A stretch of 23,205 nt of DNA from CAZNLL01 sp964573885 (GCA_964573885.1 CAZNLL010000053.1:1-23205), one strand, 5' to 3'. Shown: positions 1-7,679, numbered from the stretch's first letter. Notes: generated by a model from the letters alone, not told the origin. Numbers and translations: made by a program.

Positions 1-57
1 AGGTCCTGTTTAAGGTCCTGAAAGTACACAAAGAATCTAAAAAGCAAGGGGTAAACC
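1..57 (+). promoter_or_regulatory. Leader of the plus-strand operon with a direct repeat
   Basis: The octamer AGGTCCTG occurs twice, at 1-8 and 13-20, 12 bp apart on the same face of the helix to within about one turn. It is followed by an A-rich stretch and the AAGGGG ribosome binding site (around 48-53) of the first gene. No confident -35/-10 pair is visible, so the real promoter may lie left of the window. The repeat could be a regulator half-site pair, but this is only a suggestion. No end of an upstream gene can be recognised here. Confidence 0.25.
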
Positions 58-1203
58 ATGGATTTTCGCTTATCAGAAGAGCAGCAGATGCTCCGGGATA
101 TGGTGAGAAAGATCAGCATCAATGAATTCGCACCCAGGGCCGCAGAGGTCGATCAAAACGAGCAGTTTCCCTGGGACAACAAAAGGGTGCTGGAAGAAAA
201 CGGACTCCTCGGCATCCAGATCCCGGAAGAATACGGGGGGGCGGGCGCCGGGATGCTGAGCCTCGCCATCGTCGTGGAGGAAGTGGCCCGGGTATGTGCC
301 TCCACCTCCGTCATACTGACCACACAGGCCCTGGCCACGGATCCTCTCATGATTGGGGCCAGTCACGAGCAAAAGATGAAATGGCTCAAGCCCATGGCCG
401 AAGGATCCGTGCTGGGGGCCTGTGCCATTACCGAGCCCGGGGCGGGTTCCGATGTCATTGCCATGAGAACCACGGCGGAGGAAAAAAACGGGGGATATGT
501 GATCAACGGCAACAAGGTCTTTATCACCAACAGCGGGGTCTCCGATATCATCACCGTCCTTGCCTATACGGACAGGGAAAAGGCCCATAAAGGCATAAGC
601 ATGCTTGTGGTGACCAAGGACACGCCGGGTTTTACTGTGGGCAAAGAGGAAAAAAAGATGGGCATACGCGGCTCGGACACGCGAGAGCTCGTGTTCGAAG
701 ACTGTTTCGTCCCCAAGGAGAACTGTCTTGGGAACCCGGGAGACGGATTCAAGATACTCATGAAGACCTTCAATTACACCCGCCCTGCCGTGGGTGCCCA
801 GGCCCTGGGGATCGCCCAGGGAGCCATGGACCAGGCCGTGAACTACACCAAGGAGAGGATCCAGTTCGGCCGCCACCTGACCGAGTTCCAGGGTGTCCAG
901 TGGATGCTCGCTGAAATGGACCTCAAGATCGAACTGGCCCGCACCATGGTCTACCGGGCCTGCTCCATGGTGGACAACGAGCCGGATTCCAGGGATATCC
1001 CCCGGGTGGCGTCCATGGCCAAGTGGTTTGCATCAGATACGGCCATGCAGGTGACCACCGACGCGGTGCAGCTCTTCGGGGGGTATGGATACACCAGGGA
1101 ATATCCGGTGGAGCGTATGATGCGGGATGCAAAAATCACCCAGATTTATGAAGGGACCAATCAGGTCCAACGGATCATTATTTCAAACCAGCTCCTCAGG
1201 TAG
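58..1203 (+). CDS. Acyl-CoA dehydrogenase, short-chain/butyryl-CoA type
   Basis: FAD-dependent alpha,beta-dehydrogenation of an acyl-CoA, passing electrons to an electron-transfer flavoprotein. The 381 residues match the usual family length. The substrate/FAD signature ACAITEPGAGSD lies at 121-132, RIQFGR in the C-terminal helical domain, and FGGYGYTREYPVER before the catalytic segment IYEGTNQVQR. The catalytic base is Glu365, in the canonical position used by short- and medium-chain enzymes such as Bcd. ATG 58 follows AAGGGG at good spacing. It is the first visible gene of the operon, 26 bp ahead of the thiolase. The motifs leave little doubt about the family; chain-length preference is inferred. 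The second dehydrogenase in the window (12205-13356) has its catalytic Glu elsewhere, so the two probably act on different substrates. Confidence 0.95.
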   Translation: MDFRLSEEQQMLRDMVRKISINEFAPRAAEVDQNEQFPWDNKRVLEENGLLGIQIPEEYGGAGAGMLSLAIVVEEVARVCASTSVILTTQALATDPLMIGASHEQKMKWLKPMAEGSVLGACAITEPGAGSDVIAMRTTAEEKNGGYVINGNKVFITNSGVSDIITVLAYTDREKAHKGISMLVVTKDTPGFTVGKEEKKMGIRGSDTRELVFEDCFVPKENCLGNPGDGFKILMKTFNYTRPAVGAQALGIAQGAMDQAVNYTKERIQFGRHLTEFQGVQWMLAEMDLKIELARTMVYRACSMVDNEPDSRDIPRVASMAKWFASDTAMQVTTDAVQLFGGYGYTREYPVERMMRDAKITQIYEGTNQVQRIIISNQLLR

Positions 1204-1229
1204 GGAGTGGACCACCAGGAGGCGACAAG

Positions 1230-2438
1230 ATGTACAAGGACATTGTTATCGTAAGCGCGGTTCGTACCCCCTTCGGCCGGTACTGCGGGGCCCTCAGGGA
1301 GTACGACTACTTTGATCTGGGCGCTTTGCCCATGAAGGCGGTCCTGGATCGGGTCAAGGTTCCGGGAGAAGAAGTGGAAGAAGTCTTCTGGGGTGTGGGA
1401 GACACTTCGGTCTGCAAGGATGTGTACACCCCCGTGGCGGCCCGCCAGACGCTTCTCAAGGCCGGCCTCCCCCCGAAAACCCCGTCTGTGGCCATTGATA
1501 AGGCTTGCGTGTCGGCCATGTCCGCACTCCATTATGGATGTCGGGCCATGGTGGCGGGAGATATCCGGTGTGCCATAGGCGGGGGGGCGACCTCCTTCAG
1601 TCAAGAGCCCCTGATCGTAAGGGGCCTTAGGTGGCAGGGGTTTCGACTGGGAGACGTCAAAATGGAGGACCCCCTTTACGCCCTGGGTTATAAGGACTTC
1701 AACCCCGTGTCCGTGGACACGGACAACGTGGCCGCTGAATACGGCGTTTCCCGGCGGGAACAGGACGAGTGGGCCCTCAGGAGCCACCAAAACTACGGCC
1801 GGGCCTGGGAGACGGGGAAATTCAAAGACGAGATGATGCCTCTTGAAATCCCCCAAAGAAAGGGCGACCCCTTTGTCCTCGATATAGATGAGCAGTACAG
1901 GCCCAATACGAGTCTGGAAAAACTGGCCAAGCTTCCCGGCATATACGGATGCAAAGGGGTGACGGCCGGCAATGCCCCGGGCCTCAACGACGGGGCCACG
2001 GCCATCCTCTTCATGACCCGTAACAAGGCCCAAGAGTTGGCTCTTGAACCCCTTGCTGAAATCGTTTCCATGTCCTCTATTGCCATCAGTCCTCTCCGAA
2101 TGCCCGAGGGCCCTGCCTACGCGGCCATAAAGGCCCTGGAGCGGGCGAACATGACCCTGGATGAGATCCACGTGATGGAAATCAACGAGGCCTTTGCCGC
2201 AGTACCCCTGGTGAGCACCCTCCTGCTGGTGGATAAAGACCAGGCAAAGGCCCGGAGCCTTCGTGAAAAAACCAACATCAACGGGAGCGCCATCGCCATT
2301 GGACACCCTAATACGGCCAGCGGGGCCCGTCTCATCATGAATCTCCTCTATGAGCTTCGCCGCCGCGGGGGCGGTTATGCCCTGGGCGGAATTTGTGGGG
2401 GACTGGCCCAAGCCGATGCATGCATCATCAAGGTTTAG
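1230..2438 (+). CDS. Thiolase (acetyl-CoA C-acyltransferase)
   Basis: Thiolytic cleavage (or the reverse condensation) of 3-oxoacyl-CoA with CoA. The 402-residue protein has every catalytic element of a biosynthetic/degradative thiolase: nucleophile Cys93 in DKACVSAMSAL, NEAF at 319-322, His359 in the NGSAIAIGHP segment, and the second Cys389 in GGICGGLAQ. Start ATG 1230 is preceded by AGGAGG-like GGAGGCGACAAG. It sits between the acyl-CoA dehydrogenase and the enoyl-CoA hydratase, as expected for a beta-oxidation set. It contrasts with the second thiolase-fold protein at 19657-20841, which lacks the nucleophile. Chain length is not readable from the sequence. Confidence 0.95.
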   Translation: MYKDIVIVSAVRTPFGRYCGALREYDYFDLGALPMKAVLDRVKVPGEEVEEVFWGVGDTSVCKDVYTPVAARQTLLKAGLPPKTPSVAIDKACVSAMSALHYGCRAMVAGDIRCAIGGGATSFSQEPLIVRGLRWQGFRLGDVKMEDPLYALGYKDFNPVSVDTDNVAAEYGVSRREQDEWALRSHQNYGRAWETGKFKDEMMPLEIPQRKGDPFVLDIDEQYRPNTSLEKLAKLPGIYGCKGVTAGNAPGLNDGATAILFMTRNKAQELALEPLAEIVSMSSIAISPLRMPEGPAYAAIKALERANMTLDEIHVMEINEAFAAVPLVSTLLLVDKDQAKARSLREKTNINGSAIAIGHPNTASGARLIMNLLYELRRRGGGYALGGICGGLAQADACIIKV

Positions 2439-2473
2439 GGATTTATGAATCAAAGCGCACAGGAGGCACAACC

Positions 2474-3253
2474 ATGGACCTGAAATACATCAAGCTCACC
2501 GCTCAAGAAGGTATCGGCTGGATCCAGTTCAACAGACCTGAAAAACTCAACGCCCTTAACCCGGACGTGCTCAATGGCCTGGAAGCCGCCGTGGTCAAAT
2601 GCGAGGAAGACGATGCCGTAAAGGTAGTGATTCTCAAGGGCAATGAAAAGGCCTTTGTGGCGGGTGCTGATATCAAGCACATGTCCACAGGCGATATCTC
2701 ACTGGCCTATGACCTCACGGACCTCACCATGCGCGTGCAGGAGCGGTTGGCTGATTTACCCAAGCCCACCATCGCCGCCATATCGGGCTACGCTCTGGGA
2801 GGAGGGCTGGAGATGGCCCTGTGCTGTGACTTTAGAATAGCGGCTGAAAACGCGGTCTTGGGGCTGCCCGAGATCACCTTGGGCATCATTCCCGGTGGAG
2901 GGGGAACCCAAAGGCTCCCGCGCCTTGTCAACCTGGAGGTGGCAACCAGAATGATCTTCCTGGGCGAACCTGTAAAATCGGATGACGCGGACAAGTTCGG
3001 TCTGGTCCACAGGGTGGTCGCCCTGGACCGCCTGGAGGAAGAGGCAAAGGCCTTGGCCCTCAGACTCATGAAAAGTCCGGCCATGGCCCTTCGGGCCGCC
3101 AAGACGGCCATACGCAAGGGTCTCAGCACCGGTCTCAAGGAGGGTCTCACCATTGAGCAGGATTGCTTTGCCATGCTCTTCGGCACCCAAGATCAAAAGG
3201 AAGGCATGACCGCCTTTCTGGAAAAGCGCAAGCCGCAATTCACTGGAAAATAG
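2474..3253 (+). CDS. Enoyl-CoA hydratase (crotonase family)
   Basis: Hydration of trans-2-enoyl-CoA to (S)-3-hydroxyacyl-CoA. The 259-residue crotonase fold shows the two oxyanion-hole segments, KAFVAGADIKHM near 59-70 and GYALGGGLEMAL near 105-116. Both catalytic glutamates are present, Glu113 in GGGLEMAL and Glu133 in LPEITLGIIPGGGGTQR. The open frame extends upstream to 2393, inside the thiolase gene, but ATG 2474 is chosen because it follows GGAGG (2461-2466) and begins exactly where family members begin. The gene starts 35 bp after the thiolase stop and is 12 bp ahead of the dehydrogenase remnant that would have taken its product. A hydratase is more likely than another crotonase activity because both glutamates are kept. 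Confidence 0.93.
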   Translation: MDLKYIKLTAQEGIGWIQFNRPEKLNALNPDVLNGLEAAVVKCEEDDAVKVVILKGNEKAFVAGADIKHMSTGDISLAYDLTDLTMRVQERLADLPKPTIAAISGYALGGGLEMALCCDFRIAAENAVLGLPEITLGIIPGGGGTQRLPRLVNLEVATRMIFLGEPVKSDDADKFGLVHRVVALDRLEEEAKALALRLMKSPAMALRAAKTAIRKGLSTGLKEGLTIEQDCFAMLFGTQDQKEGMTAFLEKRKPQFTGK

Positions 3254-3265
3254 GAGGGATGGGAT

Positions 3266-3393
3266 ATGGAACAGACAAACAAGGCCGGAGTTGTGGGCGC
3301 GGGCATGATGGGCGCCGAGATCGCCCTCTGCTTTGCCATGCCAACCACCTGGGCCGGAAGACGGGTAAGGGCTGGTTTGCCTACTCAAAATAG
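3266..3393 (+). pseudogene. 3-hydroxyacyl-CoA dehydrogenase remnant (internal deletion)
   Basis: Only the two ends of a 3-hydroxyacyl-CoA dehydrogenase gene are left. ATG 3266, with an AGGAGGG ribosome binding site, encodes about 25 residues that include the NAD-binding start AGVVGAGMMGAEIALCFA. From about 3343, in a different frame, the sequence encodes NHLGRKTGKGWFAYSK and a stop at 3391-3393, which is the typical C-terminal tail of this family (compare GRLGRKTGEGLYDYKS at the end of the intact copy at 8850-9719). Roughly 240 of the usual 280-290 residues are missing between them, and the two parts are out of frame. The junction lies in a tandem TGCCA TGCCA (3334-3343). Translation from 3266 would run to TGA 3443-3445 as a 59-residue peptide of no evident function. 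Confidence 0.85.
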
Positions 3394-3402
3394 GGGACTC
3401 TG

Positions 3403-3427
3403 TACCGGGAAAGGCCATTCCCCGGTA
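3403..3427 (+). other. Intercistronic hairpin
   Basis: TACCGGG (3403-3409) and CCCGGTA (3421-3427) are perfect inverted arms separated by 11 nt. The right arm is followed by AAAAGGG, not by a T run, so this is not a standard intrinsic terminator on the plus strand. It lies just after the dehydrogenase remnant and before the MaoC gene. It may be an mRNA-stabilising or processing structure, or what remains of a regulatory site. Confidence 0.35.
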
Positions 3428-3456
3428 AAAGGGTATCCCTCGTGAAAGGAAAGCCC

Positions 3457-3879
3457 ATGACGGGAAAAACCGTGGATGACCTCCACCCGGGTGATGAGGG
3501 GAGGTTTTCAAAGACCCTTTCGGAAAGTGACATCTACCTGTTCGCAGGGGTTACAGGAGATTTCAGTCCGGCCCACGTGAACGAGGTCTTTGCAAAAGGT
3601 TCGTTTTTCGGCGGTCGCATCGCCCACGGTCTCTTGACGGCGGGCCTCATTTCCACGGTGATCGCCACCTCGTTGCCCGGACCGGGAAGCATTTACCTCC
3701 GGCAGGAGCTGGACTTCACGGCCCCGGTCTATGCAGGGGATACCATTACGGCCCACGCAAAGGTTTTGGAGGTGGATGCCGAAAAAAACCGGGTTCTTTT
3801 GGAGACAGTCTGCACGAACCAAAAGGGCCGGACCGTGATCAAGGGCCGGGCCCTTGTCTCACCCCCAAAAAAGCAATGA
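3457..3879 (+). CDS. MaoC-like (R)-specific enoyl-CoA hydratase
   Basis: Hot-dog fold hydratase that reversibly hydrates trans-2-enoyl-CoA to (R)-3-hydroxyacyl-CoA. The 140-residue protein is of single-domain PhaJ-type length and carries the hydratase motif near 31-47, with the catalytic pair Asp35 and His40 in TGDFSPAH, followed by GGRIAHGLL. ATG 3457 is preferred over GTG 3442 because AAAGGA sits six bases before it. The operon thus holds hydratases of both stereochemical types (crotonase and MaoC). This could serve an epimerase-like bypass or a substrate with a different stereocentre; that is inference. A dehydratase of another hydroxyacyl-CoA is a possible alternative. Confidence 0.88.
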   Translation: MTGKTVDDLHPGDEGRFSKTLSESDIYLFAGVTGDFSPAHVNEVFAKGSFFGGRIAHGLLTAGLISTVIATSLPGPGSIYLRQELDFTAPVYAGDTITAHAKVLEVDAEKNRVLLETVCTNQKGRTVIKGRALVSPPKKQ

Positions 3880-3882
3880 TCT

Positions 3883-3907
3883 TGGAGAGGCCCTGTAGGC
3901 CCCTCCA
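3883..3907. promoter_or_regulatory. Palindrome just upstream of the tandem TetR gene
   Basis: An inverted repeat of TGGAG-A-GGCC and GGCC-C-CTCCA (nine paired positions, one mismatch, 5-nt centre) fills most of the 46-bp gap between the MaoC stop and the TetR start. No T run follows, so it is not a typical terminator. Its position 18 bp before the start codon would suit an operator or an mRNA hairpin that limits regulator translation. Regulator binding is a guess from position. Confidence 0.35.
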
Positions 3908-3925
3908 GAGGGAAAGAGGACCGAC

Positions 3926-5104
3926 TTGAAGGCAGAGGTGAAAAAGGCAAAGATCCTGGCCGCCGCCGAAGAGGTCATCTCCCAGAAAGGCCTCGCCGAA
4001 TCCACCATATCGGAAATCGCCCGCAAGGCAGGCGTGGCCGACTCGGTGATTTACCAGTACTTCAGGGGAAAGGAAGACCTCCTCTTCTCCATCCCCGGCG
4101 AGCGGATGAAAGAAGCCCTAACCCTGGTTGACGAACAGCTCCAGGGCATTCGTGACCCGGAAAGTCGAATCAGCAAGATGATCTGGTTTCACCTGAGGTA
4201 TCATGACACTCACCCCGGGTATGCCAGGATCCTCCTGTTGGAGTGCCGGTCATCCTGGGAATTCTACAAGACCCAGGCCTACCAGTTGATCCGCCAATAT
4301 GCGGGCATTCTCCTGGACATTATCAACCAGGGTGTGGAAAAAGGCCGTTTCCGTCCTGACCTGGACACCCGTCTTATGCGGGACATTATCCTGGGGACCC
4401 TGGACGCCGAGATGGTAAGCTCTCTGGCATCCGGAGAGATCACGGAAGGCGCCGCCGACCTGGAGGATATCATGTCCCTGGTCCATGCCATGATCACCTC
4501 CCAGGAGCAAATGGAGATCAAGAAACCGGACAAAATACTCCTTGCCGCGGAGCAGGTCTTTGCCGAAAAGGGCTTTGGCAAGGCCAAGGTGGCGGATATC
4601 GCCAAATTGGCCGAAGTGGCGGAGGGAACGGTCTATGAGTACTTTCAGAATAAGGAGGACCTGCTTCTCTCTATCCCCGTTAAACGCTTTGACCATTATA
4701 TCGGAGGGCTGTCAGAGACCTTTTATATAACAAACCCCCTCAGAAAACTGAGGCGCTTTATCACCTATCATTTCACCCTCTTTCTTACGGAGCGCAATTT
4801 TCTCAAGGTATTTATCCTCCAAATCCAGCTCAACAAGCGCTTTTACGGCTCCAGGGCCTATGAAAGCTTCAGACAGTATTTTACGTCCATCGAGGAAATC
4901 ATTGAAGAAGGGAAAAAAGAGGGTGCCTTTCGCCCGGATGTGAACGCCCGGGTGTTTCGGAACATGTTTCTGGGAACCTTTAATCATTTGGCCCTGAGAT
5001 GGTTCATTCTGGGAAAGGACAGTGAGGTGGATAAAATGCATGAAATTCGCCAGGCCACCGACCTGCTCACCCTGGCTGTGGTTGGCCATGAGGAAGAACC
5101 TTAA
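3926..5104 (+). CDS. Tandem (double) TetR-family regulator
   Basis: A single 392-residue chain carries two complete TetR units. The first helix-turn-helix spans about 7-55 (KAKILAAAEEVISQKG through IYQYFRGKEDLL). The second spans about 200-250 (KPDKILLAAEQVFAEKG through VYEYFQNKEDLLLSIP). Each is followed by its own helical ligand/dimerisation region. TetR proteins are normally about 190-220 residues and dimerise, so this one may fold as an intramolecular pseudo-dimer. The frame is continuous, so it is a fusion and not two overlapping genes. The start is TTG 3926 after AGAGGA; GTG 3938 is an alternative. It is homologous over its whole length to the protein at 20932-22143, for example the shared ECRS...FY.T.AYQLIR.YAGIL segment. 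Control of the surrounding CoA-catabolic genes by an acyl-CoA ligand is inferred. Confidence 0.92.
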   Translation: MKAEVKKAKILAAAEEVISQKGLAESTISEIARKAGVADSVIYQYFRGKEDLLFSIPGERMKEALTLVDEQLQGIRDPESRISKMIWFHLRYHDTHPGYARILLLECRSSWEFYKTQAYQLIRQYAGILLDIINQGVEKGRFRPDLDTRLMRDIILGTLDAEMVSSLASGEITEGAADLEDIMSLVHAMITSQEQMEIKKPDKILLAAEQVFAEKGFGKAKVADIAKLAEVAEGTVYEYFQNKEDLLLSIPVKRFDHYIGGLSETFYITNPLRKLRRFITYHFTLFLTERNFLKVFILQIQLNKRFYGSRAYESFRQYFTSIEEIIEEGKKEGAFRPDVNARVFRNMFLGTFNHLALRWFILGKDSEVDKMHEIRQATDLLTLAVVGHEEEP

Positions 5105-5140
5105 AGCCCGGGAAACCACAAAGGCAAAAGGAGGCAAGGC

Positions 5141-6586
5141 ATGTCCATGATGACGGCTCAAGAATACGAAGAAAGCCTGCGCCATCTAAACCTGCAAGTA
5201 TACATGTTCGGCAAGCGGGTGGAAAACGTGGTGGACGACCCCATTATTCGTCCCTCCATGAAGGCCGTGGCCAAGACCTATGAACTGGCTCATCGGCCTG
5301 AATACGAAGATATCATGACCGCCGTTTCCCACATCACCGGGGAGAAGATCAACCGGTTCACACACATTCATCAGGGTAACGAGGACTTGGTCAAAAAAAG
5401 CAAGATGGGCCGGTTGCTGGGCCGTGAGACGGGATGCTGCTTCCAGAGGTGTGTGGGCATGGACGCCCTCAACGCCCTGTCCATTATCACCTTTAACATC
5501 GACAGGAAATACGGCTCAGAGTACTACAAGCGCTTTTTAAATTACCTTGAGTATGTCCAGCAAAGGGATCTCACCTGCGACGGTGCCATGACGGACCCCA
5601 AAGGGGACAGGCGGCTGCCTCCCCACAAGCAGTCCGACCCGGATCAGTTCCTCCACGTAATCGAAGAAACCCCCGAAGGTATTGTGGTGAACGGGGCCAA
5701 GGCCCACCAGACAGGGGCCGTCAACTCCCATGAGGTTATCGTCATGCCCACCATCTCCATGCGTGAGGAGGACAAGGACTATGCCGTGGCCTTTGCCCTG
5801 CCCAGTGACGCTGAGGGGATACTATACATTATGGGCCGCCAGTCCTGTGATACGAGAAAGCTGGAGGGAGGATCCATGGATCAGGGCAATATCCGCTTTG
5901 GCGGACACGAGGCCCTGGTGGTTTTTGATCATGTCTTTGTCCCCTGGGAACGGGTGTTCATGTGCCGGGAATATGAATTTGCCGGAGAGCTGGTGGAGAA
6001 ATTCGCGGCCTATCACAGGCAGAGTTACGCCTGCAAGGTGGGGGTGGGGGATGTGCTTATCGGTGCGGCCCAGACGGCCGCCGAGTATCACGGCCTGGAA
6101 CGGGCTTCCCATATCAGGGACAAGATCGTTGAAATGAATCACCTTAACGAGACCCTTTACTGTGGTTGTATCGCCTGCGCCTCGGAAGGGAAAAAAGAAC
6201 CCAGCGGGACCTACCATGTCAATACCCTCCTCGCCAATATCCACAAACACAACGTAACCCGCTTTCCCTATGAGATTGCACGGCTTGCTCAGGATGTCGC
6301 CGGGGGTCTCATGGTCACCATGCCCTCGGAGAGAGATCTGAACTCCCCGGAAACGGGCCAGTGGATCAGGAAGTACTTCAGGGCGGATCCCAATGTACCC
6401 ACCGAGAACCGGATGCGCATCCTGAGACTCATAGAGAACCTCACCCTGGGGACGGCGGCTGTGGGATATCTTACCGAATCCATGCACGGCGCGGGCTCTC
6501 CCCAGGCCCAACGGATCATGATCACCCGAACCATCAACCTGGATGAAAAAAAGAGGGCGGCCAAGAGGCTCTGTGGCATTGCGTAG
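5141..6586 (+). CDS. 4-hydroxybutyryl-CoA dehydratase-like [4Fe-4S]/FAD enzyme
   Basis: This is a member of the HpaB/AbfD flavoprotein family (481 residues). AbfD dehydrates 4-hydroxybutyryl-CoA to crotonyl-CoA by a radical mechanism. From memory of Clostridium aminobutyricum AbfD (cluster ligands Cys99, Cys103, His292, Cys299; functional residues Gln101, Thr190, Glu257, Tyr296, Lys300, Glu455, Ala460), the counterparts here are Cys100, Gln102, Cys104, Thr191, Glu257, His292, Tyr296, Cys298, Lys299, Glu446 and Ala451. All are kept, so it should be a cluster-bearing dehydratase and not an aromatic hydroxylase. The oddity is HRQSYACK: one residue fewer lies between Tyr296 and the cluster Cys. 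Start ATG 5141 has AGGAGG (5129-5134) six bases upstream. It overlaps the next small gene by 14 bp. The substrate may be 4-hydroxybutyryl-CoA or a larger 4-hydroxyacyl-CoA. Confidence 0.9.
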   Translation: MSMMTAQEYEESLRHLNLQVYMFGKRVENVVDDPIIRPSMKAVAKTYELAHRPEYEDIMTAVSHITGEKINRFTHIHQGNEDLVKKSKMGRLLGRETGCCFQRCVGMDALNALSIITFNIDRKYGSEYYKRFLNYLEYVQQRDLTCDGAMTDPKGDRRLPPHKQSDPDQFLHVIEETPEGIVVNGAKAHQTGAVNSHEVIVMPTISMREEDKDYAVAFALPSDAEGILYIMGRQSCDTRKLEGGSMDQGNIRFGGHEALVVFDHVFVPWERVFMCREYEFAGELVEKFAAYHRQSYACKVGVGDVLIGAAQTAAEYHGLERASHIRDKIVEMNHLNETLYCGCIACASEGKKEPSGTYHVNTLLANIHKHNVTRFPYEIARLAQDVAGGLMVTMPSERDLNSPETGQWIRKYFRADPNVPTENRMRILRLIENLTLGTAAVGYLTESMHGAGSPQAQRIMITRTINLDEKKRAAKRLCGIA

Positions 6587-6878
6587 GAAGAAAGGCAAGC
6601 GATTAAGGCTTGGCCTCAAATACTGCGGCGGATGTAATCCCGAGTATGACCGTGTGGCCCTGGTGGAGGACCTGGCAAATCGGCTGGGGTCCAAAATAGA
6701 ATTTGTCTCCCCCCACAGCCGAGATGTTGACTTCATCCTGGCCGTTGAGGGCTGCGCCACAGCCTGTGCCGATTTAAGTCCCTTTGAGGGCCTTGTAATC
6801 CGGATCATCACGGCTCCCGAACAGGCCGAGGCCCTTGTGCGGGAGATCACTGGGGGGGATGATCCGTCCGGGGCATGA
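6573..6878 (+). CDS. Small four-cysteine protein coupled to the AbfD-like gene
   Basis: I do not recognise a named family. From GTG 6573 it has 101 residues: a very basic N-terminus (RRKKGKRLR), then LKYCGGCNPEYDRVALVEDL with a CxxC pair (Cys18, Cys21), and near the middle EGCATACADL with a CxxxC pair (Cys61, Cys65). The spacing suggests a small alpha/beta domain with a metal, Fe-S or disulfide site. The frame is open from ATG 6543, inside the dehydratase gene, but starts at 6573 or TTG 6579 fit the protein better. Overlap with the dehydratase stop implies translational coupling. Its TGA (6876-6878) lies 23 bp before the SDR start. A role in cluster assembly, activation or electron supply for the dehydratase is possible but unproven. 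Confidence 0.75.
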   Translation: MALRRKKGKRLRLGLKYCGGCNPEYDRVALVEDLANRLGSKIEFVSPHSRDVDFILAVEGCATACADLSPFEGLVIRIITAPEQAEALVREITGGDDPSGA

Positions 6879-6901
6879 AGAAAAGCATGTGGAGGTGTTC
6901 T

Positions 6902-7663
6902 ATGAAGCTCAAAGACAAGGTGGCAGTTATCACAGGGGCAAGCAAGGGCATTGGCAAAGGCATAACCGTCCGTTACGCTCAAGAGGGGGCCAAGGTGGTC
7001 TTGGCGAGCCGGTCCCTGGACCTGCTCACGGCCATTGCAGATCAAATTAATGACACGGGGGGCCGGGCCGTTGCCTTACCCGTTGACGTGAGAAAGTCCG
7101 AGAGCGTTCAAGAGCTGGTGAACAAGACCGTAGAGGAATACGAGCGCCTGGATATCATGGTCAATAATGCAGGCATCTCCATGGCCCAGCCCTCAGAGGA
7201 CCTCCTGCCCGAGGACTGGAGCCGGGCCGTTGAAACGGATCTCTATGGTGTCTTTTATGGGTGTCAATCGGCGGGAAGGCAAATGATGAAACAGGGAGGG
7301 GGCTGCATCATCAATATCACCTCCATTTACGGGATTGTAGCCGCCCCCATGCGGGCGGCCTATTGTGCCAGCAAGGCGGCGGGCAATATGCTTACCAAGC
7401 TGCTGGCCGCTGAGTGGGCCGGTAGAAATATCCGGGTCAATGCCATCGCCCCGGGCTATATCCGGACCGAACTGGTCCAGGATGTGATCGACCGGGGGGT
7501 GATGCCTTTGGAGGCGGTCCAGAAGCGGACCCCTCTGGGGCGGCTGGGGGAGGTGGAAGACCTGCTGGACCTTGCCGTCTATATGGCCAGCGACGGTGCC
7601 GCCTTTATGACGGGCTCCGTGATCAGGATTGACGGCGGGTGGACCGCCTACGGATACCTGTAA
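6902..7663 (+). CDS. Short-chain dehydrogenase/reductase (SDR)
   Basis: A classical SDR of 253 residues, probably oxidising a hydroxyacyl-CoA or reducing an oxoacyl-CoA in the cytoplasm. The cofactor motif TGASKGIG is at 11-18, NNAG at 88-91, and the catalytic Ser141, Tyr154 and Lys158 in YCASK. The end of strand beta-2 reads LASRS, whose Arg fits NADP(H) better than NAD(H). ATG 6902 is chosen because GGAGGT (6891-6896) lies five bases upstream; an earlier in-frame ATG at 6875 overlaps the previous stop. It is the last gene of the plus operon and ends 16 bp from the convergent DUF362 gene. Its C-terminus (DGGWTAYGYL) resembles that of the second SDR at 18424-19176. Confidence 0.9.
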   Translation: MKLKDKVAVITGASKGIGKGITVRYAQEGAKVVLASRSLDLLTAIADQINDTGGRAVALPVDVRKSESVQELVNKTVEEYERLDIMVNNAGISMAQPSEDLLPEDWSRAVETDLYGVFYGCQSAGRQMMKQGGGCIINITSIYGIVAAPMRAAYCASKAAGNMLTKLLAAEWAGRNIRVNAIAPGYIRTELVQDVIDRGVMPLEAVQKRTPLGRLGEVEDLLDLAVYMASDGAAFMTGSVIRIDGGWTAYGYL

Positions 7664-7679
7664 GAGGCTGATCTCCGGC

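Noticed and set aside
3163..3393. Open frame running from inside the enoyl-CoA hydratase gene into the dehydrogenase remnant
   Set aside because: Only its last 16 codons (LGRKTGKGWFAYSK tail) are genuine coding sequence. The rest is a shifted reading of the hydratase end and of the dehydrogenase N-terminus, so it is not a separate gene.
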